A DNA stretch of 64,000 nucleotides, from contig DXLU01000031.1 in NCBI GenBank assembly GCA_019414565.1, positions 1-64,000 on the forward strand, given 5' to 3'. A program made the position numbers and the translations under genes. How positions within the stretch are numbered: the stretch's first letter is position 1; every line of letters starts with the position of its first letter. The stretch is from Collinsella sp. GTDB taxonomy: Bacteria; Actinomycetota; Coriobacteriia; Coriobacteriales; Coriobacteriaceae. Of the stretch, positions 52,088-59,489 are shown one piece after another. Below the pieces are notes generated by a model that saw nothing but the letters and a program-made list of their open reading frames with translations, did no database searches and had not been told where the DNA came from.

Positions 52088-52546
52088 TCAGTTCTCCAGC
52101 GGCTGCATGATCTCCAATATGATTCCATCTGGGTCCCGGAGGTAGAAGGCCTTGCTCCGGCCAAAGCCCTCCTGCCTAAAATCAAATTCCTGGGGAGAGG
52201 AAAAGCACTCCACACCCTGCTCCACCAGTTTTTGATAGGCCCTGTCGGCATCCTCCGTATAGAAGCAAAGCTCCGAAATGGAGGTGGTGAAGAGGTCCAT
52301 GGGGATGCGCTGGACCTCATCATTCACGAACTGGATGAGCTCCACCGGCGGCATATGCAGCTGATCCGAACCGTTCAGATAAGCAACCCGGGCCTTGCAG
52401 TTTTCCCGCCGGAATATCGCCTCCGTCTCCTTTCCCTCCATCAGGATCTCCCCCTGATACCGAAGGCCCAGCACATCCCGATAAAACGTCACGGAACGGT
52501 CCAGGTCGCTGACGGTCAATCCGACATGATAGATTTGCCCAATCAT
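52088..52546 (-). CDS. VOC-family protein (glyoxalase/dioxygenase fold)
   Basis: A 152-aa vicinal-oxygen-chelate protein with two beta-alpha-beta-beta-beta modules: MIGQIYHVGLTVSDLDRSV, FYRDVLGLRYQGE, ELCFYTEDADRAYQKLVEQG and YLRDPDGIILEIMQP. Metal-binding positions (His near the start, Glu near the end) are present. The start at 52546 has GAGGAGGAGCC upstream. It could be a lactoylglutathione-lyase-like enzyme or a resistance protein of the fosfomycin or bleomycin type; no more can be said. Confidence 0.85.
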   Translation of the reverse strand: MIGQIYHVGLTVSDLDRSVTFYRDVLGLRYQGEILMEGKETEAIFRRENCKARVAYLNGSDQLHMPPVELIQFVNDEVQRIPMDLFTTSISELCFYTEDADRAYQKLVEQGVECFSSPQEFDFRQEGFGRSKAFYLRDPDGIILEIMQPLEN

Positions 52547-52702
52547 AGGCTCCTCCTCGTTAGTTGTTTTATGTTGACTCAACAAAGGCGTGAATCAGGA
52601 AGACAGGCCCGGCTGATATCATCGCATTTACCCACCACGGTCGCTAGCGGCTTTGCTATGGCTCTCGTATAAAACGAAACTCAGGGCTTTGAGTTTTAGC
52701 CT

Positions 52703-52867
52703 CTATCTCAAAGGGCACGGCAACTTCCGAGCAACAGAGGACGAGAACGCCTTCATGAACTCGGACTTGCCGGAGCGGCGTATCCCCGTGATCACCTTGA
52801 TGTCCCGGGTGCCCTCGAGCGCCCAGAGCCATTTCATGTACGCGTCGCGGTCTACCCATGCCGTCAT
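52703..52867 (-). pseudogene. N-terminal remnant of a DUF4143-type ATPase, copy 1
   Basis: 54 residues: MTAWVDRDAYMKWLWALEGT, then RDIKVITGIRRSGKSEFMKAF (Walker A RRSGKSE) and a short unrelated tail. The full ATPase should be about 400 residues. The gene start faces the palindrome at 52877. Its 3' end runs into sequence that resembles the 62614-62660 region (CGAAACTCAG motif), so a rearrangement joined them. Confidence 0.8.
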
Positions 52868-52876
52868 CCGCTCCTT

Positions 52877-52919
52877 CTCGGTTTCGAAACTCTAATTATT
52901 TGAAAGTTTCGAAACCGAG
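52877..52919. promoter_or_regulatory. GTTTCGAAAC palindrome, copy 1
   Basis: A 15-bp perfect stem (CTCGGTTTCGAAACT and its complement) with a 13-nt AT-rich loop, 9 nt from the start of the ATPase remnant. Same element at 53994 and, decayed, at 57192; one arm at 58669. The segment GAGGCAATATGC follows on the outer side in several copies. Confidence 0.75.
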
Positions 52920-52952
52920 GAGGCAATATGCCCTCGGTCCGCGCAAGAGTGG

Positions 52953-53177
52953 ATGGGGAATACGGCCATGCAGGAGGTCGCGACCGTGCTCGTGGCGCAC
53001 TCCGGCTTGGTACCCGAGGGCTCCTCGCGGTCGCGCGCCGCATCCGAGCTCGCCGAGATGTTCGCCAGGGCCGACGGCGAAACCGAGGCGCTGCCCGACA
53101 AGGGGCCCGACGCCGCAGCTCGCTCCGCGCTCGAGTTCCTTCGCAGGTTGACAGAATCGCTCGGGTTGGTAGAATAG
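52953..53177 (+). CDS. Small hypothetical protein
   Basis: 74 residues, unrecognised. Mostly helical and acidic (SRSRAASELAEMFARADGET, AARSALEFLRRLTESLGL). Codon use is GC-rich and typical of the chromosome, which is the main reason to list it. No convincing ribosome binding site was found. It may be the surviving end of a larger gene. Confidence 0.3.
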   Translation: MGNTAMQEVATVLVAHSGLVPEGSSRSRAASELAEMFARADGETEALPDKGPDAAARSALEFLRRLTESLGLVE

Positions 53178-53301
53178 CCTGCAGATAGCAAAACCTTCAC
53201 GGTTTTAGGGGCGGACTTGCGCAAGCGACTCTGCCCTATTTTTATATTCACTCGCTATAGGAAACGGGTGATACCTGGGTCAATTAAGGGAGGGGCATCG
53301 C

Positions 53302-53608
53302 ATGGCGTCAAGCGCAGAATACCTGGAATACGTCCTCGACCTGCTGGCCGACGTGCCGGAGGTCTCGCATCGGAAGATGATGGGCGAGTATCTGCTCTAT
53401 GCGTCGGGCAAGCTCTTCGGCGGCGTCTATGACGACCGCTTTCTGGTGAAGAGCACGGAGTCCTCGCGCGCTGCTCTCGGTGCCCATCGTGCCCTACGAG
53501 GGCGCTGCGGAGATGCTGCTCGTGGACGTGGAGGACAAAGCCGCCGTGCGCACCATCGTGGAGGGCACGCTTCAGGAGCTGCCCGAGCCGAGGAAGCGCC
53601 GGGCGTAG
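53302..53608 (+). pseudogene. TfoX/Sxy N-terminal-domain protein, frameshifted
   Basis: The first frame reads MASSAEYLEYVLDLLADVPE, SHRKMMGEYLLYASGKLFG and YDDRFLVKSTESS, the usual TfoX_N pattern. Near 53470 one base is gained or lost; the correct continuation, LLSVPIVPYEGAAEMLLVD and ELPEPRKRRA, lies in another frame and stops at 53608. The complete protein would have about 100 residues. GGGAGGGG lies upstream. The domain's function is unclear outside competence regulators. Confidence 0.8.
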
Positions 53609-53726
53609 ATTCCTGCGGGTCTGCATATCGTCGCCGGCATCAATCACCCGTGCCTGCTCATATGGCGATTGCGCCATCACCACGCTTAGAAACCGAAGCT
53701 CTCCTAGGACTCCTCCCGAAGACCTC

Positions 53727-53984
53727 CTAGGAAGTCTTCGGGTACCCTACGCGGCAGTTATTGCGCTTACCGTGGTACTCGAGCAACGGCTCGTTGTCGA
53801 GATCCAGCAGGTCAATGTAGATGTTGTTGGCGGACGGATCCTTCTGAGCAACAGAGGCGGAGAACGCCTTCATAAGCTCGGACTTGCCGGAGCGGCGCAT
53901 CCCCGTGATCACCTTGATGTCCCGGGTGCCCTCGAGCGCCCAGAGCCATTTCATGTATGCGTCGCGGTCTACCCATGCCATCAT
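53727..53984 (-). pseudogene. N-terminal remnant of a DUF4143-type ATPase, copy 2
   Basis: 85 residues: MMAWVDRDAYMKWLWALEG, Walker A RRSGKSELMKAF and ANNIYIDLLDLDNEPLLEYH, then an unrelated tail ending near a small palindrome (CCCGAAGAC/GTCTTCGGG, 53714-53742). This is the longest of the three N-terminal pieces and nearly identical to copy 1 over the first 40 residues. Walker B and all later domains are lost. Confidence 0.8.
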
Positions 53985-53993
53985 CCGCTCGTT

Positions 53994-54036
53994 CTCGGTT
54001 TCGAAACTCGAATAGTTTTATAGTTTCGAAACCGAG
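53994..54036. promoter_or_regulatory. GTTTCGAAAC palindrome, copy 2
   Basis: The same perfect 15-bp stem (CTCGGTTTCGAAACT) with a different 13-nt loop, ending 9 nt before the start of the second ATPase remnant. Stem identical, loop changed: the arms are under selection or recently copied. Confidence 0.75.
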
Positions 54037-54149
54037 AAGGCGATGCGCCATCGGCCCGGCCAAGTGCGTGCCGGAAGACTGGACAACCTGTGCAATTTTC
54101 GCCGGTCCGCAATTGCGAGCACTCGGAGCGCGCGGCGCCGCTCGTTTCG

Positions 54150-54785
54150 CTACATCGCCTTGATGGGATGGCGGATCACGGTCTTGAGCTTCTCCGGCGC
54201 GCACTTGCGCGGGTCGGAGAGGTAGATCTCGTGATGGAGGCGGGATTCGGAGAAGTCGGGGGCGTAGCCCTGCTCCGCCGCGAATGCGCGCATGGCGTCT
54301 ATGGTCGCCGGCTCGCCGTCGTAGGGCCCGGCGTGCATGCATTGAACGCAAAGGCCCTCGTCGACCCTCAGCAGCTCGACCGCCGAGAAGTCCAGCTTCT
54401 TTTTGGCGGCGGCTTCCGAAACGGCCCAGTCGAAGTCCTCGCGAGTGACGAAGTCGGGCAGGCGGATGCATGAGATGAAGCTGAAGTCGTCCTTCCGCGC
54501 ATAATCGATTTCGCCATCGGCGCAGTCTTGCCACCAGAAGCCCTCGAGCGGCGGCACGACGAAGTCGAAATAGCCCTCGATTTCCCTCGGACCCTTCTTC
54601 GACATCTTGATGGCATATGCGACGCCGTAGAGCAGCGGCAACGCGTTCTGGTACTCGCCGCCCTCGGCATTGGGATCGCCCTTGCCCCGCACGGCAACGT
54701 AGCTCATAGGCGGAACGGTTACGACGCCCGGCTTGCCCGACGGCCTGTAGAGCCCCCTGAACTCCTTCTTGAAATCGTATGCCAT
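54150..54785 (-). CDS. GyrI-like small-molecule-binding protein
   Basis: A 211-aa protein of the GyrI-like/SOUL-type fold: VVTVPPMSYVAVRGKGDPNAEGG (seen as PPMSYVAVRGKGDP), LYGVAYAIKM, PPLEGFWW and LLRVDEGLCVQCMHAGPYDGE, ending in HHEIYLSDPRKCAPEKLKT. These are stand-alone ligand-binding domains, some of which protect gyrase or bind drugs. The start at 54785 has GGGAGG upstream. A strong promoter with a LexA-like box lies about 100 nt upstream, so the gene may be SOS-induced. Confidence 0.85.
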   Translation of the reverse strand: MAYDFKKEFRGLYRPSGKPGVVTVPPMSYVAVRGKGDPNAEGGEYQNALPLLYGVAYAIKMSKKGPREIEGYFDFVVPPLEGFWWQDCADGEIDYARKDDFSFISCIRLPDFVTREDFDWAVSEAAAKKKLDFSAVELLRVDEGLCVQCMHAGPYDGEPATIDAMRAFAAEQGYAPDFSESRLHHEIYLSDPRKCAPEKLKTVIRHPIKAM

Positions 54786-54840
54786 CGCAACAAACCTCCC
54801 TGAGCTTGGGTTTCCGTCGAATCGGTTCAAATAGAGCAGC

Positions 54841-54868
54841 GGGCGCGGCTTCGGAAGAAACCGCGCCC
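54841..54868 (-). other. Leader hairpin upstream of the GyrI-like gene
   Basis: GGGCGCGG and CCGCGCCC form a stem in the 5' untranslated region between the promoter at 54879 and the start at 54785. Its position allows a role as attenuator or mRNA stabiliser. Confidence 0.5.
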
Positions 54869-54878
54869 ATTGGCAGTC

Positions 54879-54908
54879 ATTATAACACATAATCGAACGT
54901 CTGTTCTA
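54879..54908 (-). promoter_or_regulatory. Promoter with LexA-like box for the GyrI-like gene
   Basis: On the minus strand TATAAT (54879-54884) is preceded by the dyad TAGAAC-AGAC-GTTCGA (54893-54908), which covers the -35 region. One half-site matches the actinobacterial LexA consensus exactly and the other in four of six bases. Confidence 0.6.
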
Positions 54909-55250
54909 TTCCCCTTCTTTCACGCTCGTTTGTCGTAGCGCCATTCCAATTGGGTCCAGTTTAGCTGTCAGTTTTGTCCACCTTGCTGCCGAATCCCTCC
55001 GCGTGTCCTCACATAGGCGTTTGGGACAAACCCTGGAACAAATTCGCAAACTATTTCGAAACCGCAAGCTCGCAGTTTCGTTTTTGTCCCGGGGACAAAA
55101 AAACGGGCGAGTTTTGGGGCTCGGAACCGTCCGAAATGGACACTGAAACGGCTGATTCTCCTCTTTGGCGCCTGTTTAGCGAAGTGAATCGTAGCCAGCG
55201 GCTTTATCGTTCTGCATTCCCGCAGGTCGGATAGGATGTGTAAAAGCGAT
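54892..55250. repeat. ~400-nt intergenic element, copy C (divergent)
   Basis: It shares the order of landmarks with the copies at 57963 and 62711: GTTCTA-TCCCC start, CCATTCCAA..CCAGTTT, then GGGACAAACCCTGGAACAA, a hairpin (CGAAACCGC/GCAGTTTCG) followed by TTTTTGTCCC, and a GCGAAGTGAAT near the end. The sequence has drifted strongly. No gene is supported here; one frame (54974-55234) parallels the frames in the other copies but is probably not coding. Confidence 0.5.
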
Positions 55251-55275
55251 GACGAAAAGAATCGTCGCAGGCGGC

Positions 55276-55618
55276 TTATTCACCCAAGAGTTCAACGGTT
55301 CCACTTTCAAATGCATGGGGAAATGCGAATGACCTCAATGCGCTCCCGAACTCGGCGCTAACGTAAACGCCGACTCCGTCGAGCGAAGACAGGCTAATAT
55401 GAGTCACAACATCGTCTCCAAGGCTGATATGCCTAAGATGGCTTCCACTGGGGGCGGAGTTTGCCAATAGCAACAGCATGAAGAAATGCAGTGCCCTCGG
55501 AGTCCTGCTCAGTAATTCCGTCAGCGTTCTTCTCAAGCCAATCCAGAAGAGCAATCGGATCGTCCATCACGTCAGGTGGCGGAGTTGGCATGGAAGGCAG
55601 GTTCTTGTTGGTATTCAC
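55276..55618 (-). pseudogene. Small hypothetical gene, frameshifted
   Basis: The first frame (from 55618) gives PSMPTPPPDVMDDPIALLDW and GITEQDSEGTAFLHAVAIGK. Near 55470 the reading must change to another frame, which continues ANSAPSGSHLRHISLGDDVV, SSLDGVGVYVSAEFGSAL and ends VELLGE. Joined, about 112 residues of plausible protein; I do not recognise it. The break may be real or a sequencing error. Confidence 0.5.
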
Positions 55619-55924
55619 CTATTGTACGCTCGTCGTCGTGCACGGCCAAACGGACAGCATCCCGAATTCGATAGCTGCATGCGAGCTGCATGCGAGGGGG
55701 TTCTTCGAGCTAAGTGCTCTTGAGCATAGCGTTTCACGTGCCGGTGTTCATGTGCGGCAAGGATTACTTTTTCGGGCTCGATCCGAGGATGCGTGACTAC
55801 GGTCTCTCTTGCTGTTCAGCTCGCCTAGTCTGCATCTTGGTTCCTCGACTGCGCAGCTTGGTTAAACGCCGAAGGTTCAGCTATCTTCGTCAGCTAGCAT
55901 GAGAGCAACCCGAAGGGAGGACGC
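55619..55924. other. No supported gene
   Basis: About 300 nt before the LytTR gene. One frame (from 55714) contains HVPVFMCGKDYFFGLDPRM, faintly like a DsbA/isomerase segment, but it is short and has no ribosome binding site. The last 30 nt hold the LytTR ribosome binding site (GGGAGG). Confidence 0.5.
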
Positions 55925-56398
55925 GTGAAGATCACAATCGAAGAGCGAGAAGCAACTCAAGATATAGAAGTCACGATCGTCTGCGTAAGGGTCGATCGCC
56001 GCGTGCTTGATATAACGGCTCGGCTACGCATGCTTGACAGGAAGGTGACGGGCACGGCCGACGGCTGCACGCGCGTGCTGAGCGCAGAAGACGTCCTGTT
56101 CATCGAGTCGGTCGACAAGCACACGTTCATTTATACGGCCGACACGGTTCTCGAAACGGGCCTGCGCCTTTACGAGATGGAGGAGCGCCTGGCGGACTGC
56201 GACTTCCTGCGCATCGCGAAAGGTTGCATCGTCAACTTCCGCGCGATCACCGCCCTCAAGCCCGACGTCAACGGCAGGATCATCGCCACCTTGGAAAACG
56301 GTGAGCAGGTCGTTATCTCGCGCCAGTATGCGCCCGACGTCAAATCGAAGCTCGGTCTGAAGCAGTCGAAACGAAGGAAGGGAGACCGAAATGATTAA
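55925..56398 (+). CDS. LytTR-type DNA-binding regulator
   Basis: A 157-aa regulator consisting of an N-terminal strand region and a LytTR domain: LSAEDVLFIESVDKHTFIYT, TVLETGLRLYEMEERLAD, FLRIAKGCIVNFRAITAL and VISRQYAPDVKSKLG. No receiver domain is present. GTG start with GGGAGG 4 nt upstream. It overlaps a DUF3021 membrane protein by 8 nt, the standard LytTR/DUF3021 module of Firmicutes, in which the membrane protein is thought to restrain the regulator. Confidence 0.88.
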   Translation: MKITIEEREATQDIEVTIVCVRVDRRVLDITARLRMLDRKVTGTADGCTRVLSAEDVLFIESVDKHTFIYTADTVLETGLRLYEMEERLADCDFLRIAKGCIVNFRAITALKPDVNGRIIATLENGEQVVISRQYAPDVKSKLGLKQSKRRKGDRND

Positions 56399-56870
56399 CA
56401 GGGACATTATCGACACCGATAAAAAGACGCCCGTGGAAAACCTCAGACAACTCGTGAAAAGCACCTGTATCGGCTTCACTGTTGCCATGATAGCCTTCTT
56501 GGCATTAGGGACTTGTTTCGCTGATGACACCGCCAAGCAGGGCATTAACTATTGCTGGTCGATTCTCGCCGCGTGCGTCACCGTCCCCGCGCTGCAGTTC
56601 GTGTTCTTCACGCCCGCGGTGATCAGACAGATGGCGTATCCCGCGCGCCTGGCGCTGTTCGACGTTTGCCTCTACGCAGCCCTCTGTGCATTGGCGTTTG
56701 TCTTTGCTTGGGTTCCCGTGAACAACCCCGGGGCGTGGGTTACCTTCACGGTTGTCTTTCTCGCCATCCTGGCGGTCCTCACTCTTGCTTTCAACGCCAA
56801 GCTGAGCCGCGAGACCCGCGAATTGAACGACAGGCTCGCGGAATACCGCAAGAGCAAGGAGACGGAATAA
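56391..56870 (+). CDS. DUF3021 membrane protein
   Basis: A 159-aa protein with four helices (CIGFTVAMIAFLALGTCF, SILAACVTVPALQFVFF, LFDVCLYAALCALAFVFAW, VTFTVVFLAILAVLTLAF) and a charged C-terminal helix (RETRELNDRLAEYRKSKE). This is the DUF3021 layout. It is translated with the LytTR regulator and probably regulates it at the membrane. Confidence 0.85.
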   Translation: MINRDIIDTDKKTPVENLRQLVKSTCIGFTVAMIAFLALGTCFADDTAKQGINYCWSILAACVTVPALQFVFFTPAVIRQMAYPARLALFDVCLYAALCALAFVFAWVPVNNPGAWVTFTVVFLAILAVLTLAFNAKLSRETRELNDRLAEYRKSKETE

Positions 56871-57152
56871 GGGTATAGCTGAGCATTATCGATGCTGGGC
56901 AAATCCTTACTCCCGATCCTCGGATTACCGCCCAGCGCGAGGACCTGATACCAAGGCCGGCGCAGGGCGATGCTCGGCCCCGTTCGCTACCCCAAGCGCT
57001 TCCTGCGCGGTCACGCCCTTGTAGCCCCCCGTTCGCGCGCATAAGCGGGTTCATGTGCAGGGGAATGTCGATCCAGGTGCCGCTTGCTCGGTCAGCCTAA
57101 TCGGATTGGAGGAAGACGACCTCGTGTCCAGCATAGACGATGACGAAACTTC
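56871..57152. other. No supported gene; probable gene debris
   Basis: A minus-strand frame contains GGYKGVTAQEALGVANGAEH and another ends VIVYAGHEVVFLQSD before a stop at 57104. These look like coding debris but cannot be assigned. No ribosome binding site or start is visible. Confidence 0.4.
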
Positions 57153-57182
57153 CTACGTATTGCGGTCTACCCAAGCCATCAT
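57153..57182 (-). pseudogene. N-terminal remnant of a DUF4143-type ATPase, copy 3
   Basis: Only MMAWVDRNT remains before a stop. It is identified by its match to the first codons of copies 1 and 2 and by the palindrome remains at 57192, at the same distance upstream. Confidence 0.6.
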
Positions 57183-57191
57183 TCGGTCCTC

Positions 57192-57235
57192 CTCGGTTTT
57201 CGAAACTCGAATTATTTAAAGTTTCGAAACCGGGG
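57192..57235. promoter_or_regulatory. GTTTCGAAAC palindrome, copy 3 (decayed)
   Basis: CTCGGTTTTCGAAACT and AGTTTCGAAACCGGGG: same element as at 52877, with an extra T in one arm and two changes in the other. Confidence 0.65.
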
Positions 57236-57464
57236 AGGCAATATACACAGGGATGCATCGAGGAGCGATTCCCAGTCGCGCCATGCCAGCAGCGATGCCG
57301 GGCGCATTCACGCGTGCTACAATGCGGGCATCAGAGATGAAAACACAGTCCCCGTCGGGTAGTCGCGGGCGTGCGGGAGTCCGCATCAGTAACCTGCCTC
57401 CTTGGTTGTCCCTTCTCTGCATGGTCATCTACATAAAGAAGGAACCAGCCATGCAGATCAGCGT
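57221..57464 (+). repeat. Duplicated leader block, copy 1
   Basis: About 244 nt, from one palindrome arm through the yjdF leader to codon 5 of yjdF, reappears at 58673-58913 with scattered changes. It covers the candidate riboswitch. The duplication joins the ATPase palindrome and the yjdF leader in both places, so it happened after they became neighbours. Confidence 0.75.
57315..57400 (+). ncRNA. Candidate yjdF riboswitch
   Basis: A conserved block in the leader of a yjdF-like gene: CTACAATGCGGGCATCAGAG, then CAGTCCCCGTCGGGTAGTC, GTGCGGGAGTCCGCATC and AGTAACCTGCCTCC. It starts 136 nt before the gene. yjdF motif RNAs bind aza-aromatic compounds and nearly always precede yjdF genes. Recognition is from memory of that motif plus the gene context. 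Confidence 0.65.
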
Positions 57465-57870
57465 GTCGTCCACCCTGACCGTATATCACGACGGCCAGTT
57501 TTGGGTGGGGCTGGCGGAGCATGCCGAGGACGGCAGATACGGCGCCGCCCGCATCGTCTTCGGCGCAGAACCGTCCAATGAGGAGATCCTGCGATTCGTT
57601 GTCAACAAATGGGCGAAACTCTCGTTCTTCGGTGGCGATCACGCCGAGACGAGCAAGCCTGCGAAGAACCCCAAGCGGCGCGCCCGCGAGGCGTCGAAGG
57701 CCCTTAAGCAGCCGGCGATGGGCACCAAGGCGCAGCAGGCGCTCGCGAGTCGGCGGGAGGCAATGAAACAAAAGTCGGCCTGCGCGAGGAGCCGACGCCG
57801 CACGGACGAGGCGGAGGCGCGCTTCGAGCAGCGGAAGCTGAAGCGCAAGCAGAAGCATCGAGGGCATTGA
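57451..57870 (+). CDS. yjdF: YjdF-family (DUF2992) protein
   Basis: A 139-aa protein. STLTVYHDGQFWVGLAEHAE and YGAARIVFGAEPSNEEILRF are the conserved N-terminal part of YjdF. The C-terminal half is very basic and Ala/Lys-rich (KNPKRRAREASKALKQPAMG, RKLKRKQKHRGH) and could bind nucleic acid. AAGGAA lies upstream. The gene sits behind a candidate yjdF riboswitch, so it is probably induced by aza-aromatic compounds. Its biochemical role is unknown. Confidence 0.85.
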   Translation: MQISVSSTLTVYHDGQFWVGLAEHAEDGRYGAARIVFGAEPSNEEILRFVVNKWAKLSFFGGDHAETSKPAKNPKRRAREASKALKQPAMGTKAQQALASRREAMKQKSACARSRRRTDEAEARFEQRKLKRKQKHRGH

Positions 57871-57950
57871 TACCGCCATCGACCCATATATAGCAGCAGG
57901 CGTAGCTTCGATTGAAACTACGCCTGCCACCTGGTGCTATAACGTTATAC

Positions 57951-57964
57951 AGAACGTGTGTTCT
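57951..57964. promoter_or_regulatory. LexA-like dyad at the edge of the 400-nt element
   Basis: AGAAC-GTGT-GTTCT is a perfect dyad, next to TATAACGTTATA. It occupies the same relative position as the LexA-like box at 54893 in copy C. No gene follows directly, so it may be a relic of a promoter. Confidence 0.4.
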
Positions 57965-58369
57965 ACTCCCACTCGATGACGTCGGTTCTGCCGTCCCGTC
58001 ATTCCAGTTACACCCAGTTTTCGGCATCGACACGGAACGCGTGCCGCCGAATGACGCGATGTCGCGTTTCGTCGGCTTCGGGGACAAAAGTTGGGACAAC
58101 CTCAAAAAACTTTTTTCAAACTCAGGGCTTTGAGTTTTTATTTTTGTCCCAAGGGGCACGGAGAGCCGCCTTTGGAGGCTCGATATCGCCGAAAACGCCC
58201 GTTTTGAAACTCAACCGCCTTTGAGCCTGCAAGCCACCAGCTTCAACAGTAAGTGAGTCGACGCGGGTGGCTTACGAGCCGTTCACAAAACCGCAGGCCA
58301 CAGGTCTTTGTCAACGATAAGCAAAGTGAATAGTCTCAGGTGGCTTGCCCATGAGTTGGCGTAAGCCTG
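57963..58369. repeat. ~406-nt intergenic element, copy A
   Basis: It matches copy B (62711-63116) end to end at almost the same length. Landmarks: CTACTCCCACTCGATG start; CTGCCGTCCCGTCA; GGGACAAAAG; a hairpin AAACTCAGGGCTTTGAGTTT; TTTTTGTCCC; AAAACGCCCGTTTTGAAACTC; and CAGGTGGCTTGC near the end. GGGACAAA and TTTGTCCC enclose the hairpin. It follows the yjdF gene. A frame through the first half is broken by a stop at the hairpin. Confidence 0.75.
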
Positions 58370-58487
58370 TTTAGCAAAAGGCTAATCGGACACGACAGGC
58401 CGCCCGCATGGCGACGGCGTTTCCCGTGCGGGCACAAACAGCCCTGCGTGCCCTGTCGCGCGATATCCCAATGCGACGTTCAGAACC
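58370..58487. other. No supported gene
   Basis: Short GC-rich stretch between the 400-nt element and the ATPase C-terminal remnant. Nothing recognisable. Confidence 0.5.
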
Positions 58488-58655
58488 CTACCCGCCAAGC
58501 AGCCACCTCGCGAAATTCAGCACGAGCACGCCCTCCCGGGTATGGGGCTCATGCCTCGTGCGAGTGATGAGAATCTTCGGGAATGCATCCCCGATGGATA
58601 GAATCGGCGCAATCTCCCTCTCGAGCGTCGAATCGGCGCCGATATCGTCGCTCAC
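58488..58655 (-). pseudogene. C-terminal remnant of a DUF4143-type ATPase, copy 2
   Basis: One clean frame: VSDDIGADSTLEREIAPILS, IGDAFPKILITRTRHEPHTR and EGVLVLNFARWLLGG, then stop. It is the last 55 residues of the ATPase family. Directly upstream (58669-58686) is one arm of the GTTTCGAAAC palindrome, so the gene start and middle were deleted and the promoter end joined to the tail. Confidence 0.75.
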
Positions 58656-58668
58656 ATACACTCTCCTT

Positions 58669-58686
58669 CCCGGTTTCGAAACCTGG
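58669..58686. repeat. GTTTCGAAAC palindrome, single arm
   Basis: CCCGGTTTCGAAACCTGG, one arm of the element seen at 52877, 53994 and 57192; the other arm and loop are gone. Confidence 0.55.
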
Positions 58687-58913
58687 AAGGCAGTATGCGC
58701 AAGGATGCGTCGAGGTGCGATCCCAGTCGTACCATGCCAGCAGAGATGTCGAGGCACATTCGTTCATGCTGCAATGCGGGCATCGGAGATGAAAAAAAGC
58801 CCGTCGGGTAGTCATGGGCGTGCGGGAGCCCGCATCAGTAACCTGCCTCCTCGGTTGTCCCTTCTTTGCATGGTCGTCTACATAAAGGAGGAACCAGCCA
58901 TGCAGATCAGCAT
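58673..58913 (+). repeat. Duplicated leader block, copy 2, with orphan yjdF riboswitch
   Basis: A second copy of 57221-57464. The candidate riboswitch lies at about 58767-58850; it has lost a few bases (AACACAGTCC replaced by AAAAAGCC) but keeps GTCGGGTAGTC and CATCAGTAACCTGCCTCC. After ATGCAGATCAGCATG the yjdF homology ends, so it controls nothing recognisable. Confidence 0.7.
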
Positions 58914-59489
58914 GCTTGCCCTTCTTGGGTCACGGACCGGGGAGGCGAGGGCCTCCGTCGGGACCGCCCCGAGCAACCGGCATATCCAAGGAATGACAAG
59001 GCTCGATCGCTGTGCTGGTCAGGATGCCGAAGCGGGCCGTCCGCCAATCGGAATGCGGGTCAGGATGCTGCAACGTGATTCCAGCTGCAGGATACGGCTC
59101 CTTTGCGGTTGCCGCAAAACCTGCTGGCAACATTCTTACTATCCGAATGATGTACGCATCCCTTGGGATCGTTTCGCCTGACCAGGGCCATCTTCAGCGC
59201 CTCATCGGCCAGCTCGGCAGGCGCCTCTTCCACGCGTAATAGCCCTGGCGGGTCACCTACGCAACCAAAGATACAAAAGGGATCGAATGGCCAGAAAGGA
59301 TTGTCCTTGCCGACAGGCAATCCTTGACAAACGAGCTTCAGCCTCCTTAAAATTGCGTGGTTTGCCGAACTGAGTCAGCGAAGGAGGGGTGTCGTGGTTG
59401 GTCTTTTCCGCACGTGGATGAGCGCCTAAAAAGCGGCGCTGTTATGGCGTCGCGCTGTTTTGCACGCCATTCCACGATTGGACATAACC
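58914..59489. other. Decayed stretch before the Mef-like gene
   Basis: No intact gene. It holds the broken yjdF frame (to about 59180), the IS3 transposase remnant (59141-59260) and, near 59350-59480, the leader of the Mef-like gene with a small GAGCGCC/GGCGCT hairpin. I found no clear regulatory peptide there. Confidence 0.55.
59141..59260 (-). pseudogene. Remnant of an IS3-family transposase (OrfB)
   Basis: On the minus strand one frame reads VTRQGYYAWKRRLPS, typical of the OrfB N terminus. A second frame reads ADEALKMALVRRNDPKGCVH and ends HSD, from the rve core (the RxxPxGxxHHSD block before the catalytic Asp-containing SQY region). The 300 nt normally between them are missing, and homology stops right after HHSD. 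No terminal inverted repeats were found. Confidence 0.7.

Noticed and set aside
55714..55902. Short frame with HVPVFMCGKDYFFG, possibly DsbA-like
   Set aside because: Only one faint segment resembles that fold; no start signal and no neighbouring homology.
57912..58133. 73-codon frame in the 400-nt element, copy A
   Set aside because: A parallel frame exists in copy B but is interrupted here at the hairpin, and many changes fall in first and second codon positions. The structure looks more constrained than the protein.
59350..59489. Macrolide-responsive leader peptide before the Mef-like gene
   Set aside because: A small hairpin (GAGCGCC/GGCGCT) is present, but I could not find a convincing short frame with its own ribosome binding site.
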